This document shows, piece by piece, positions 1 to 11,962 of a stretch of 64,000 nucleotides of DNA (positions are counted from its first letter, which is position 1; each line of letters starts with the position of its first letter). This DNA is from Enchytraeus crypticus. Its lineage: Eukaryota > Annelida > Clitellata > Enchytraeida > Enchytraeidae. The notes under the pieces are model-generated. The model ran no database searches, was not told where the DNA came from, and saw only the letters and a list, made by a program, of their open reading frames with translations. The DNA is taken from the NCBI GenBank assembly GCA_905160935.1, contig CAJHZI010000548.1, positions 1-64,000 of the forward strand. Reading direction: 5' to 3'. Position numbers and translations under genes: made by a program.

Positions 1-66
<66 letters not shown>
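1..66. repeat. (CT)n microsatellite
   Basis: A nearly pure CT dinucleotide run opens the window and degrades into CTCACT variants by about position 100. It is simple sequence with no coding content. Confidence 0.95.
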
Positions 67-69
<3 letters not shown>

Positions 70-100
70 CACTCTCTCTCACTATCTTCTTGCTCTCTCA

Positions 101-1003
101 TACTCTAGAGTATGAGAAAGTATGAGAGAGTAATTGTCTCAGTATGCTATCCTATTACCTTCTCCAAGGTCGGGAAAATATAACCAAGAATTCCTAATTC
201 TTTTAAAATTCCTTAAATTAATTAGAAAGTTCTAATATTAGCAGCTAAATATATACAGGTATATTATTATTAAAACAAAAGATTTACAATTGAAAAGATA
301 ATAGGATTATAATCTAAATGATGTGAACAATACATTTGTGAGAGTTATCTATTTAATTGATTGATATGTTTTTGTGATACAGAATTGGCTCTGATGGGAT
401 AAGTGTCTAGGGTATTATGTGTTTTAATGGAGTATTCGAAGCTTAAGTAGAATACTAGAAACGAGAGAAACGTTATATAAAAGGTTTAAGGCCTTTTATT
501 AAAACATGGAATCTTTTGATAGCACAAAAGCCATAACGACAGACATTTTAAACGACAAAAATGAATAAAGTAAAATACTTAGCTTTTAATCAGTTCGAAA
601 CAAAAATGTTCTTCACAATTTCATCAGTAATACATCACTGCGGATTCTGAAATGGTAGAAAGAGAATTCCAGTGAAGAAACATAAATAAATATCTCCACA
701 GCGAATATGTCCTTCTTGCAATAAATGTAGACAAGATCTCCAGAATGTTCTGAGATGAAGATATCTGATTATTCTTTGAGATAAAGATTCGAACTATGTC
801 GACATGAGAATTGCCCTTTAAAGGATGCAATGATATATTAGCTAAGTTTTAACATGTAACGTCCTTCCAGCTTGGAAGTCGTGAGGCAAGTCCCGAGGTA
901 AGTGCCCTGGAACGAACACGTGTATTAATTATCCATCAAACGGTCAAGGATCGCTTTATGAATTACACTAAGTGAGTTTGTGCTTCAACAATAGTTTTAA
1001 AAT
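101..1003. other. No gene recognised upstream of the first SRRM1 exon
   Basis: This AT-rich stretch shows no homology I recognise. A strong-looking donor context (GAG followed by GTAAGTG) occurs near 894-903 after a possible acceptor near 874. The short peptide between them does not match the SRRM1 PWI domain, so I did not call it an exon. The SRRM1 N-terminal exons must lie before the window or be too short for me to see here. Confidence 0.5.
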
Positions 1004-4000
1004 CAGGGAAGCGCTTACGCTAAACTGCCACAATTGATTGATGTACAGTTTCCTGATGGTAAGGACATGCAGATCAACATGACAGGATTTCTCAACGCTA
1101 AGAATGCTCGACTCTTCATGCAGGAGCTCTGGTCACTGCTCGTAAGTGCTCAAGAGAGCATCAGTGGCATACCCGCTGTGTTTGTTGAGCAGAAGAAAGA
1201 GGAAATCAAGAAGCGACAGGTTTGTTCAGTACTTTATATCTATGTATACTGATAAATGTATAACTGACATTGAGCATAATATAATATACTGATTAAAGTA
1301 TAATTGATATTGAGCATAATATAATATACTGATAAATGTGTAACTGATACTGAACATAATATAATATACTGATAAATGTATAACTGATATTGAGCATAAT
1401 ATAATATACTGATAAATGTATAACTGATATTGAGCATAAGTTGTATGCTCAATAAAATTTACTCTTTTTATAGTAGTGCTACTCAAATATTCAAGTTTCA
1501 CGTGATATTTGGTATTATGTAATATTTATCTTATGTTCATATTTTGTGTCCTAGCATCCAATGAAAATGATTGTATTGCGGTTCTATTTTTATTGTATTA
1601 TGGTTTTTTAATATCACTGTTTTTAGGCTGAAATTGACAAGGTGAAAGAGAAGCAGATGGAATTACTGAAGAAAGAAGAAAAGAAAAAGGAAGCAAGTCC
1701 AAAAAGGTACATAATTGTTTAACATTTGAATATGAATAACGATATAGCTTGTAAAACAAAACTATGATTATATTTAAATGATAGTGTTAAAAGTCTTAAG
1801 ATAGATGAGTAATTAATGAATTGATCAGTATAACCTTAATGAGCTGTTTTCATAGATCTTCCTCTCCTGATTTCAATTGACAATATTTTCAATCAGCTGG
1901 AAAATCTATTTCATTGCTATTAAGTTGTTTCATTGCTGATCTGTTTGATGTTTAACTTAAGAATTTTATGAGTAGAAAATAGTTATTGATTTTATAACAA
2001 TTAAGTTAAATCCAAATCTATCACTGATACCTTTTGTTATTACCAAAGCTATAAAAAATATATATAAAAAGTAAAACTTAAAAAAAAATTTAAAAATGTA
2101 TCATTTTATTGGCAGAGACGAAGCATCTCCGAGGAAGAAAAAGAGTAGATTTAGAGATCGTACACCGTCCAAATCTCCTAAACCCTATCTGTCTCGCAGC
2201 ACTTCTAAATCTCCTAAGCCCTATCTCTCTCGTAGCTCGTCTAGATCTCCTGCTCGACAGGCTCAGCAGCCTGCTCGCGATGGGTCTGTGGCGCAAAAAG
2301 AGCGCATAAGGATGGGTCGGTGGGATGAAGCCGCTGCTGCTGGATCTACGACGAAGGAAGAGGACACGAGGAAGAAGAGTCGTTGGAGTGAGGGGACGGC
2401 CACTTGGGCTCAGATAGGGGACACGAAGAAGGGACGTTGGGACGAGGGAAGGGCATCGAAGGAGAAACAAGATGTGGAGGAAAAGACTTCGTTGGCTCGT
2501 GGAGAGGCTGCCGTTCCAGGTGATGAAGATACTGGAATAGATAGCCGCAAGAGGGAAGATGAGAAAAAGACGGATGATAAGAGAAAATTAAGGTAAGACG
2601 ATTATATTTATCTTATTGTCTCATATCTCTTAGTTTTTTTTAATGTCTGGTTCTCAGTCAAGACTTCTGACAGATGGCTGTTCAAGATTAGGTTGAGTCT
2701 TCTTTATCGGTGTAGTGTACAAATCTTTATTTTATGTAAGTTTAACATTTTGATTTTTGTTAATATGGTGAATAATAATTGTACATATATATCTGTCCCT
2801 TTAAAGATTATGATAATAGTGCTTTTTTATAGTAAACTCTTGATCTTTTTACTGCTAGTAAATTTTCTTGAATTAATTATCTGATTGTATCTACAAGCGA
2901 CATGTTTCTTGTAGTTAAAATCTATGTTTAAATTGGTGTTTATCACAATAGTTTATGGCTATATCTTCTACAAAATGTCACGAAGTGTTGTTGTTTATAT
3001 AGGGATAGACACTCAAAATCTTCCTCTCGGAGCCGCTCTAGACAACGCAGGTCCAGCAAACATCGACGTGATTCGTCGCGAAGAAGGTCTGGCTCTAGAA
3101 TCAGAAGGAGATCAACTTCTGCTAAGAGGCGCTCGTCAAGGGGGAGGAGAGAGGAGTCACAAAGCAGGAAGGATAGGAGGGATGACAGGTAGAATCTGCT
3201 ATATTTGTTTTTTCTATTTATTTTTCTCATATCACAAATTATAAAAAATGATATATGAATCAAGTAATATTAAGCGGTATTAAACTAAGTATGTGTTAAT
3301 TGTTATACTGTAAGAATAAATATGGATAAAATTATATTCTGTAATGCAGAACTATTTGACTTTCGTCATGTTGGGTGTTAAAAGTTGCCGTTACTCTGGT
3401 GGATGAGCTACATGGTCGCATTTTTATTTTGCTTGTAATTATATATTTACTAATGGACTGGCCTATATAAAATAGACCCTTGAATGCGTGAATACTCCTG
3501 CAATTACAAATTCTACGGCCTGTTCGGTGTAATGTTTTTATTTCATATTTAATTTTCATTCTACCGTCTTTCTTACACTGTGAAATTACAAGTGACATTA
3601 GATATGTTTTATATTATATTAGACATTCGAGAAGATCTAGAGATACGTCTAGAGATAGAAGAAGAAAGGGCAGCAGAGACACTTCTAGAGACAGAGGAAG
3701 AAGGGATAGCAGGAGATCTGGAAGCACCAGGAGAAAGTCTGAGGATAGAGCGAGCAAGATGAGAGATAAGAAACGAGACAGGTTATTATTATGATATTTT
3801 GTTACTGGAGAAAAGATTGAATTATATTTGTTGCAGAGCATATATGTTGCTGGATAGCGTACAGTTCCGCTCAGTTCGGCCGTGACACTGCTATATAAGT
3901 TTTCGTTGTTAATAATAATATGGACCTTTTATAAAACTTGTTTATTTTGGGGGAAAAAACCACTTTGTATATTTCTTCATTCGTTCATTCATTCACTGTG

Positions 4001-4338
4001 CATCCATCAGCTGATTTTGTGGCTTGCAACTACAATGTAAGATATCCTCTAAATGTAAGATATCCTCTAAATGTAAGATATCCTCTAAATGTAAGATATC
4101 CTCTAAATGTAAGATATCCTCTAAATGTAAGATATCCTGCCTTGATATTTCATTTAGACATATACTAAAAGTAAATTAAAATATTTCTTTATAATATGAT
4201 TAATTAATTAAAATTAATTTCAATTGTTTGTATTTACAGATCCAAGTCAACAGATTCAAATTCAAGTTCTGGAAAGTCACAGGTACTTTTTGAAGTTTAC
4301 TAGACTGATATAATAAGTTCATAGATTCACTCTTTGGT

Positions 4339-4416
<78 letters not shown>

Positions 4417-7400
4417 TTCTACATGATTCTGTTGTGTTCTGATTTTCTGGTTACTTAGAATCTTAGATAATTTCTGCAGACTGTAGCTAACCAACTGCCA
4501 GAGATAGCAATGCAAGTTTACTGAAGTGCTTAAAATCAGTAACTAATCAATGAAAATGTAGCATTAGCAACATATTGTTTTGTATAACTTGTATTTGACA
4601 TTGTTTAGTATTGTGTATATTGCTGCTCTCTTGTGACGTATTGTTTTGTATAACTTGTATTTAACATTGTATAGTGTTGTATGATATTGCTGCTCTCTTA
4701 TGACGTATTGTTTTGTATAACTTGTATTTAACATTGTTTAGTATTGTGTTTATTGCTGCTCTCTTATGACGTATTGTTTTGTATAACTTGTATTCAACAT
4801 TGTTTAGTATTGTGTATATTGCTGCTCTCTTATGACATTGTTTTGTACAACTTGTATTTAACATTGTATAGCAATATGAATAGTGCTACATGCCTGCGAC
4901 ATATTGTTTTGTATAGCTTGTATTTAACATGTATAGCATTATGTACAGCGCTGCTGATGTTTTGTATAACTCGTGTGTTGTTGCGACACAGGATGGCGAT
5001 AAGAAGAAGTCAGCGATACAGCAGAGACGTAACTACAGAGCAGCAGCAAGTAAGGACCGCTCCTCCTCCTCCTCAAGCTCCTCCTCTCCACCGCGAGCTG
5101 CTGCGAGAGACTCCGCTGAGAAACGTGAGTGCTCACTCTTCTATTTCTATACTATATTTTCATGCATCGTCCCTATTTAATTCCTTATTTCATGACAAAT
5201 ATTTTCACTTTTTAGCGTCGCACTATTGAAAATTCTTTAAATCTGCGTCTTAGTGTATTATATTTTTCATTTTTGTTTTCACGATAGTTCTTCTATAAAT
5301 TATAGCTAAATGTAAATGATAATTTAGATGCAAATGATAGATACTTTCTTTTTTATTTATGGTGAAATGTTGTTGCTTAAAATATATTATTTGTAAGTTA
5401 TTTAAATTTATCTTTACAATATTTTAACAGTGATATTCAGATATTTATAAATTTAATCTATCACATTAAATAATTGCTTTTTCGATTAATTGATTGATTA
5501 CAGGTGAAGCCAAGAAGTCGAGCTCACCTGATGATGGTAATGTAGTGAGACGACGCAGACAGAAGTCTATTGAGAGAAGGAGATCATCCTACGACAGAGA
5601 TGTACAGAGGGGTAACGCTCGAGGTGCGGGCAGGAGATTCAGCCCTCGGGGTGGGGCATCTCATCGTAGGAGATCTCCATCTCCTCGCAGGAGATCTCCG
5701 TCTCCTCGCAAGAGATCTCCAGTGCGTAGAAGATCTCCTAGTCCTAGGAGGCGGATGGAGATTGAGAGACGTGAGAGAAGAGATCGTACATCTCCTCGCA
5801 TGCGGCGTAGATCCTCGTCTCAGTCTGCCTCTCCTCCCAGGAGACCCGAGCGGAGAGCAGATAGAGAAGTGGAAGAACGGAGAAAAGTGACGACGACGAG
5901 AAAGAGATCAGAAGAAGACGGAGTAGAGTCGTCTGAGGATGAGATCGCTTTACGTCGTGCTGTGGAGTCGAGTAGGAGGAAGAACGTAGAGAGAGAACCA
6001 AAGAGAGATGAGAAGAGATTTGGTAAGACGTCCGAAAGTGTATCTCCGCCAAGAAAAGTAGAGATGAGAAAGAATGTCGCCAAGAAAGCTTTAGATAAGA
6101 AATCGAGCGGAAAAGTTTCAAAAAAGATCTCTGATAAAGAAGCTTCGTCGTCATCGTCGTCGTCATCGAGTGATTCATCTTCCTCGTCCTCTTCTGAAGA
6201 TGAAGAAGAGCCTAAGAAGAACATTCCGGAAAAGAAAGCCAAAGAAATACAGAAAGTTGATCAAGGCGGTAGCATGAGAAAGCGAGCTCACTCGGACACA
6301 GATAGTGATGATTCAGAGGCTCTCAAGTCATCAAGGACTTCTAAAAGAGCAGCCAATGTTTCAGAGGGCTCCAAGCGAAGAAGAAGTCCATCTCCAAGGC
6401 AGGATAAGGAAAGAAGATCGTCGCCGCCTGCTGTAAAAAAAGCGGATAGACGCAGATCATCATCGCGAGACAAAATAAGAATGCAACCTGAGCGTAGCAT
6501 TGAGAGAGAGCAGAGAAGAGAGTCCGGCAGACGTGATGCTGAGTCATCAAAGACTTCACGAGCAGGCGGGAGAGAGTCGGGTAGAGTTGAGAGAGATTCT
6601 GGTAGAGAGGAGCGTAGGAGATCAGTAGGGAGAGAGCGTGTGGTTAAGGAGACGAAAATGCCCGAGCTGAAGAAACGCAATCGTTCCGCATCGTCATCTT
6701 CAGGTAGTTTCCTGTAACTTCCTCCCTCGTTGATAGTTGCTGAAAAATAAATTTTAAGAAATTGTTAATGTTTGGAATACGTTTTTTGTTGAACAGTTTC
6801 TGTTTTATGGTCATTTTTATTCTGTTATAATTACCCCATCACATCGATAAATAATTACCTCGTTAATTTAATTTTTGGATGCTTCATATAAATCCGTAAA
6901 TTTTTAATATGGTTGATTAGATTTAGTTTAATAATTTTTGCTATATGTTAAATTATATCTCTATCACAAAGACTTTTAACAAAGTTTTGTTGTAAAATCT
7001 TAGTTAAGTACCTAGAGCCTTACTAGGTAGATATATATTTGCTAAAGTGTGATAATAGCCCGAACATAGCACATAAGGGCCCATACATTACATACACAAA
7101 CATTACAACATTAAATATTGCAGACCATCTTGTTTATTGACGCACTTTTGTGTATTTTTGCCGACAGATTCGTCAGACGAGGATCAAGAAGGCAGACAGA
7201 AGAAAGTTCCCTCTGATGATATCGTACGACCTGTGCTGCCACCTGGCCACATGGTCAGGCGTCAGTCGTCTTCTGCGGAGTCGGATAAACGTCGACCGGC
7301 TGCTTTGAGCCGAGCGGCTCGTGCTGAGGAACGTGAACAACCTCTTCGTCGTCGTGATGCTAGTGGCTCAGACGATCGATCCCGTGGTGAGAAACACAGA

Positions 7401-10400
7401 GAAAAACCTACTCGCAATTCATCGGAAAATGATGAAGAGAGAGTGACTACAAATAGAAAGCAAGGGGAGTCGATGAGGAAGAAATCGGAGTCATCAAAAG
7501 CAAAAGCTTCATTGGACGGTGATGCAGGAAAAGTTAGAAAGGGCGAGAAAGTGTCTTCGACGAAGAAAAGGAAATCTTCCTCTTCTTCCTCGTCTTCATC
7601 CTCAGCCGAATCGTCTTCTGGTTCTGATTCAGAGGATGAAAATATTGAGTCAAAGAAGAGAGCTACTGGTAAAGTTAAAGGATCTAAAGATGAGGAGCGA
7701 CAGATGGAAGTTAAAGGAAAGAAACGTGCTGCATCATCTCAGTCGAGTGCTGAAAGTGAAGCGGAGATCTCGTCTAGAGCTTCCAAGAGAAGCGAGAAGT
7801 CGGATAAGAAAGACAAGAGCTCACTGGATAAGAGTGGTTCATCTAAACCAGTTATGGCGGTTCTCCCATTAGTCAGGTCGGGTAGAAAGTCTTCAGACAA
7901 TGATTATTCCAGCGACTCGGAGCATTCGTCCGTTGAAGACGGAGGTGCAGTAAGGCGTGCCTCCACACCTGAAGTGAGAGGAGATAGAGAGAGGAGCAGC
8001 GAGTCAGAGAATGGAGGGAGAAGAGAGAGTCATAGTGCCAGTAGAGGCAGAGATACTAGCCAGGAGAGAGAGGTGAGAAGAGATTCTAGCGCAGACAGTC
8101 GCAGCGCGTCTCGCAGTAGAAACGAGGCAAGACAGGTGAGGGGCGATGAGCGAGATGATAGGGAAAAAATGAGAAGAGAAAGAAGTGATGAGAGAAGAGA
8201 TCAGAGGAGAAATAGAGAAAAGGGAAGTATTGGAAGACATGATGATAGAAGTGGAGGGAGGAATGAAGAAAGAGGAGGAGGAAGAAGAGAGGCAGATAGA
8301 AATACGGATAGAGGTAGAGACGGAGATAGAAGAGAGGAAAGACGAAGTGGAGAAAGAAAGAGGGACAGGAGGGAGCCTGATAGAAGCTTAGACAGGGGAA
8401 GGGACGTACGTAGGAGAGAGGCAGATGGAAGCCCGGATAGGGGAAGAGGGAGAGCGAGGGAAGATAGTAGAGAGAGAAGAAGAGGTAGTCGACGACGGTC
8501 TGAAAGTAGAGATAATGAGAGAGGTAGGAGAGGTACGGAGAGAAGTGAAGATAGAAGAAGAGAGAGGGGTAATTGGAAGAATCGGGATGCCAGTCCTGTG
8601 AGAAGAACTAGAGATAGATCTTCTCCCGTCACTGGCAGACAACAAACAAACAGGTATTTAGCTGTCTCCACTATTTTTACTATTACTATTGTACTATTTT
8701 TTATTATTACTATATTTTTATTTTGTCACTACTATTCATTGCTGATTGCTTTTACTATTCGTTAAAGTTTAGTAAAGGTAGTTGCTACGGCATCTATTAG
8801 GATTGCACCTTCTGATTGCTTGCTACTGTCTGTAGAGCCGTTGTTGGGATATATATGTAACCCGTGGACAGAAGCTGTTCACTCTATCTCCAACTCACTG
8901 TACTTACTAGTAAGTGGAACATTATACCATCCAGCAACACTACAATACAGTTTTGATGCTAATAACGGACGTTAAACCTTTATTATTATTATTATAATGT
9001 TTTGTAGACGTGGCAGGATTTCTCATTATTATTTTTTATTATTATTATTATTATAATATTTTGTAGACGTGGCAGGAGTTTTCATTATTATTTATTATTA
9101 TTATTATTATAATGTTTTGTGACGTGGCAGGAGTTCTCATTATTATTAATAATAATAATATTATTATTATGTTTTGTAGACGTGGCAGGAGTTCTGACTC
9201 CAGTCCTTCTCGCTCCACGCAGCGAAGCAAGGAACCCTTGAAGCAGAGGAAGGCGTCATCGTCTGGGTCAAGGTCAGGGTCTCGTTCAGTGTCGCCCAAA
9301 CGTCGTGTGGAGCCTCCGAGGAAGGCTCAGCGTTCTTCATCCCGATCATCATCATCGTCACCTGAAAGAATTGAACAGAAATCTGGAAAGAATATGCCAC
9401 CACAAAAATCTGATAGGAAGAGAAGGAACGAATCTTCTGAGGTTGTTAAGTATTTTATTTGGAATTTAAAATGATTTGTTTAGCTGTAGAGAGAGTTTAG
9501 TATAATTGTTTAATAAATTAAGTTGATGCATTGCAATATTGAATCAGAATGATACGTTAGGGAGCTATTGTTTATAAATTAGCAGGAGTGCAATCAGAGG
9601 ATACGTTTTAAATTAATGTTAAATATTTTTAGTAATTAGAATTATGAAAAAATGACTATAATTACGTATTTTTTGAATATCATAAAGTTGTGAATTGTAA
9701 ATGTGCTTATCTGAGTTTACCCGGAGTTGTGCATAGTCTAGTAGACTATCCTTGTCTTTCTCTAAAAATAAAAAAGTGTTTCACAATTTTAACAGATTCA
9801 AGGACCTAGCCGACTGGTGACCAGCATATCGATCCCTTCAGAAAGGATTAAGCCTCCTTCAAAACTAAATGTAACCTAGGCATGTGAAAGTAAATTTGCT
9901 TTGTGGGGCAGTTTCCTGTTGCATTCTTCCTCTCCTATTTATTAACTAACTGTATGTGGTCATTTTAAAGTGACCACAACACCAACACAGAAAGCAATGA
10001 CTATAAGGTGGTCTAAATGCATTTATTGATTTACTGAATGACCGACTTAATAATGATTGACGGACTGATTGATTGATTACAGAGTAGCGACAGCAGCAGA
10101 AGTGGCAGTGAGAGGCGAGTTAAAGGCAATGCTGAAAGAAAGAAGATGAGAGCAGACAGCAGTGATGAAGAGGTATTGAGCTAAGCTATCTGTTAATATA
10201 TTGTGCATATTTATGCACAAATTACTACAAAAGCGAGAAGTTATTTCAGTGCTGGATGCACTTATTAAAACAATTTGTATTAGTGTTTAGTGTAGCAGTT
10301 ATTTAATATAAAAATCTAATCAGTGCTTTGCATAATTAATTTAATTGATAACTCTAAGTATCTAAACAGCAGTTTATGAAGTCACTTTTATTGTAGGTTA

Positions 10401-10753
10401 CATTTAGGCGGCAAAAGCCGAAGTATCAACGTAAGAAGTTGTGTGTACCTCATTACGTATTACTGAAGCACTTCATTGGCAGTTGTGTCTTGTAAAAAAT
10501 ATTTAATATTACATTCCACATAATATTATGTGTGACAATTGTGCGCTAAATTAATGTATTAAATAACTGATCTCTATGGTGTATTTTGTTACAGCAGCTG
10601 TCTAATGCAGCACGTGCAGCAGCTGCAGCTGTTGTGGCCAGCAAGAGAGACGGCAGCGGTGATTGGACGAGCCTGGATGAGCTGGAGCAGCAGCTGCGTG
10701 AGAAAGCTCTCAAATCTCTCAAGGAGGCCAAGCAGTCGTCCAAGTCTAAGTGA
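1004..10753 (+). CDS. SRRM1: Serine/arginine repetitive matrix protein 1 (SRm160-like splicing coactivator), 5' partial
   Basis: SRRM1 is a nuclear splicing coactivator that bridges SR proteins and snRNPs and associates with exon-junction and 3'-end processing factors. Exons: ~1004/1049-1219, 1627-1706, 2116-2592, 3003-3188, 3623-3781, 4240-4282, 4992-5124, 5504-6703, 7168-8653, 9180-9441, 10083-10172, 10595-10753 (TGA). All junctions are GT-AG and keep phase, giving about 1481 visible residues. The first exon is the C-terminal half of the PWI domain (MQINMTGFLNAKNARLFM), the nucleic-acid-binding fold that identifies this family. Most of the rest is RS/RSP repeats, poly-Ser runs and Arg/Glu/Asp-rich sequence, as expected for a disordered RS protein. 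The exon at 4992 carries the QQRRNYR segment followed by poly-Ser, as in SRRM1. The end, ELEQQLREKALKSL, matches the conserved SRRM1 C-terminus. The N-terminal PWI half is not in view, and the exact acceptor of the first exon is uncertain (about 1006 or 1048). Confidence 0.93.
1236..1440. repeat. Intronic minisatellite, ~43-bp unit
   Basis: About five near-identical copies of a unit built around TGATAAATGTATAACTGATA and TTGAGCATAATATAA lie in the SRRM1 intron between 1219 and 1627. They start about 15 bp after the donor. The unit does not clearly contain the donor itself. Confidence 0.85.
4034..4139. repeat. 17-bp tandem repeat
   Basis: Six almost perfect copies of ATGTAAGATATCCTCTA lie in the SRRM1 intron 3782-4239. 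Confidence 0.95.
4341..4414. repeat. (AT)n microsatellite
   Basis: A pure AT dinucleotide run in the SRRM1 intron between the exons ending 4282 and starting 4992. Confidence 0.95.
4565..4975. repeat. Intronic minisatellite, ~65-bp unit
   Basis: About six diverged copies of a unit containing GTATTGTTTTGTATAACTTG and TTGCTGCTCTCTTATGAC fill the second half of the SRRM1 intron, ending just before the acceptor at 4991. The last copies are more diverged. I cannot clearly see the acceptor inside the unit. Confidence 0.85.
8985..9179. repeat. Acceptor-containing tandem repeat with (ATT)n, ~57-60-bp unit
   Basis: Three copies of TTTTGTAGACGTGGCAGGA or a close variant (TTTTGTGACGTGGCAGG at the third) precede the fourth, which is the actual start of the exon at 9180. 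ATT runs separate the copies. Each unit therefore carries a copy of the acceptor and the first ~18 coding bases of the next SRRM1 exon. The first copy follows AACGGACGTTAAACC plus (ATT)n at 8965-8997, which looks like a SINE tail. Confidence 0.85.
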
Positions 10754-10755
10754 TT

Positions 10756-11030
10756 CTACTTTGGAGCCTTTCCATCCAGTGCTCGATCATTTAAACTTTG
10801 GAGCCTTTTCATCCGGCGCTCGATCGTTTAAACTTTGGAGCATTTCTTTCCATCCAGTGCTCGATCGTTTAAACTTTGGAGCCTTTCTTTCCATCCAGTG
10901 CTCGATCGTTTAAACTTTGGAGCCTTTCTTTCCATCCAGCACTCGATCGTTTAAACTTTGGAACGTTTCCATCCAGCGCTCGATCGTTTAAACTTTGGAG
11001 CCTTTCCAACCTGTGCTCAATCGTTTAGCA
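10756..11030. repeat. 3'-UTR minisatellite, ~40-48-bp unit
   Basis: About six copies of CGATCGTTTAAACTTTGGAG joined to a CTTTCCATCCAGTGCT spacer begin immediately after the SRRM1 stop codon. Unless the transcript ends very early, they are in its 3' UTR. The unit includes the 8-bp site GTTTAAAC. Confidence 0.9.
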
Positions 11031-11139
11031 GGTCCAATTCTTCCATTACACTGGTCAGTGACGTGACAGCTTCGATAAACACGAACAGTTTTCGTTGCTG
11101 CAAATTTTCTGCCCTTGTCGTGTCACAATTCCAACGCAT

Positions 11140-11235
11140 ATGTAGAAATGAAGAAGAAAGCGGAAGACAGAGAAGAGTGGAGGCGTGATATACCATGGAC
11201 CTGCCAGTAGGCAGTGCACTAAGAGAGACATAGTC
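11140..11235 (+). mobile_element. 3' fragment of LINE family 2
   Basis: Translation on + gives MKKKAEDREEWRRDIPW followed by a stop. This is the C-terminal end of a LINE-type reverse transcriptase ORF. The same end occurs at 39585-39790, 48105-48220, 50325-50440, 54395-54545 (all -) and in the longer remnant near 60605 (+). Confidence 0.7.
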
Positions 11236-11923
11236 GTGTCACAAGCGATTACAAGGAATAATTGTGTGGCTGAGTATAGAAATGATAAAATTGGCTGGTT
11301 ATAGATAATGAACTTATCTACTGTTTGCATAAGTAGTTGTGTAATAATGGATTGACTATATGAATTTATAAGTTCTACTGCAGAACTGTGTGAGCTGATG
11401 AACTTTATTGACTTAACTGATAACTAATTTAAAATTAAGTATATCATTATAGTTGTTAAGATGGTGTTATGATAATATGATTGTATGGATGATTGTTGTA
11501 AGCATATAAATAATAAGGTTAATACTGTATTTGATGTATATGGATAATGCAGATTTATGGCCCTTTGCCTGTTAAGTTGGTGTCTGGGATATAGTAACAG
11601 GACTAAACTAAGTTCAAAATAATGTTTTAAAAGGTTTTAGATGGCTTGTTATGAATCAGCTACGTTGCTGTTCAAAAGCCTTAAAGCTCCTTGAGAAAAC
11701 CTAACATAGGGGTGTCTTTAGTATCTGGAGTACTAGACTGAGGAGAGTGATTCAAAACTGAGGATAGCAAAGGGAATCTGCCTCAGAGGCCACATTATTC
11801 AAGGCTGGAAATTACGTTACGATGTGGATAAGGCACAGCTTTTGTTAACAGATTAGATTAGCTCGTTAACAGCTAGAGTGGTCTTTGTGTAGTTTGAAAG
11901 CAGATTATGAGTGTGGATATGCT

Positions 11924-11962
<39 letters not shown>

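Noticed and set aside
868..903. Possible SRRM1 upstream exon with a strong donor
   Set aside because: The encoded LGSREASPE does not fit the PWI domain sequence that should precede the exon near 1049.
1230..1501. Reverse-strand Tyr/Ile-rich frames
   Set aside because: Product of the 43-bp intronic array.
8201..8671. Reverse-strand Leu/Ser-rich frame of 156 codons
   Set aside because: It is the complement of the SRRM1 Arg/Glu-rich exon; AGA/GAG codons read as TCT/CTC on the other strand.
10388..10435. Possible extra SRRM1 exon after TTATTGTAG
   Set aside because: The neighbouring exons (10083-10172 and 10595-10753) already join in phase, and this piece has no clear donor.
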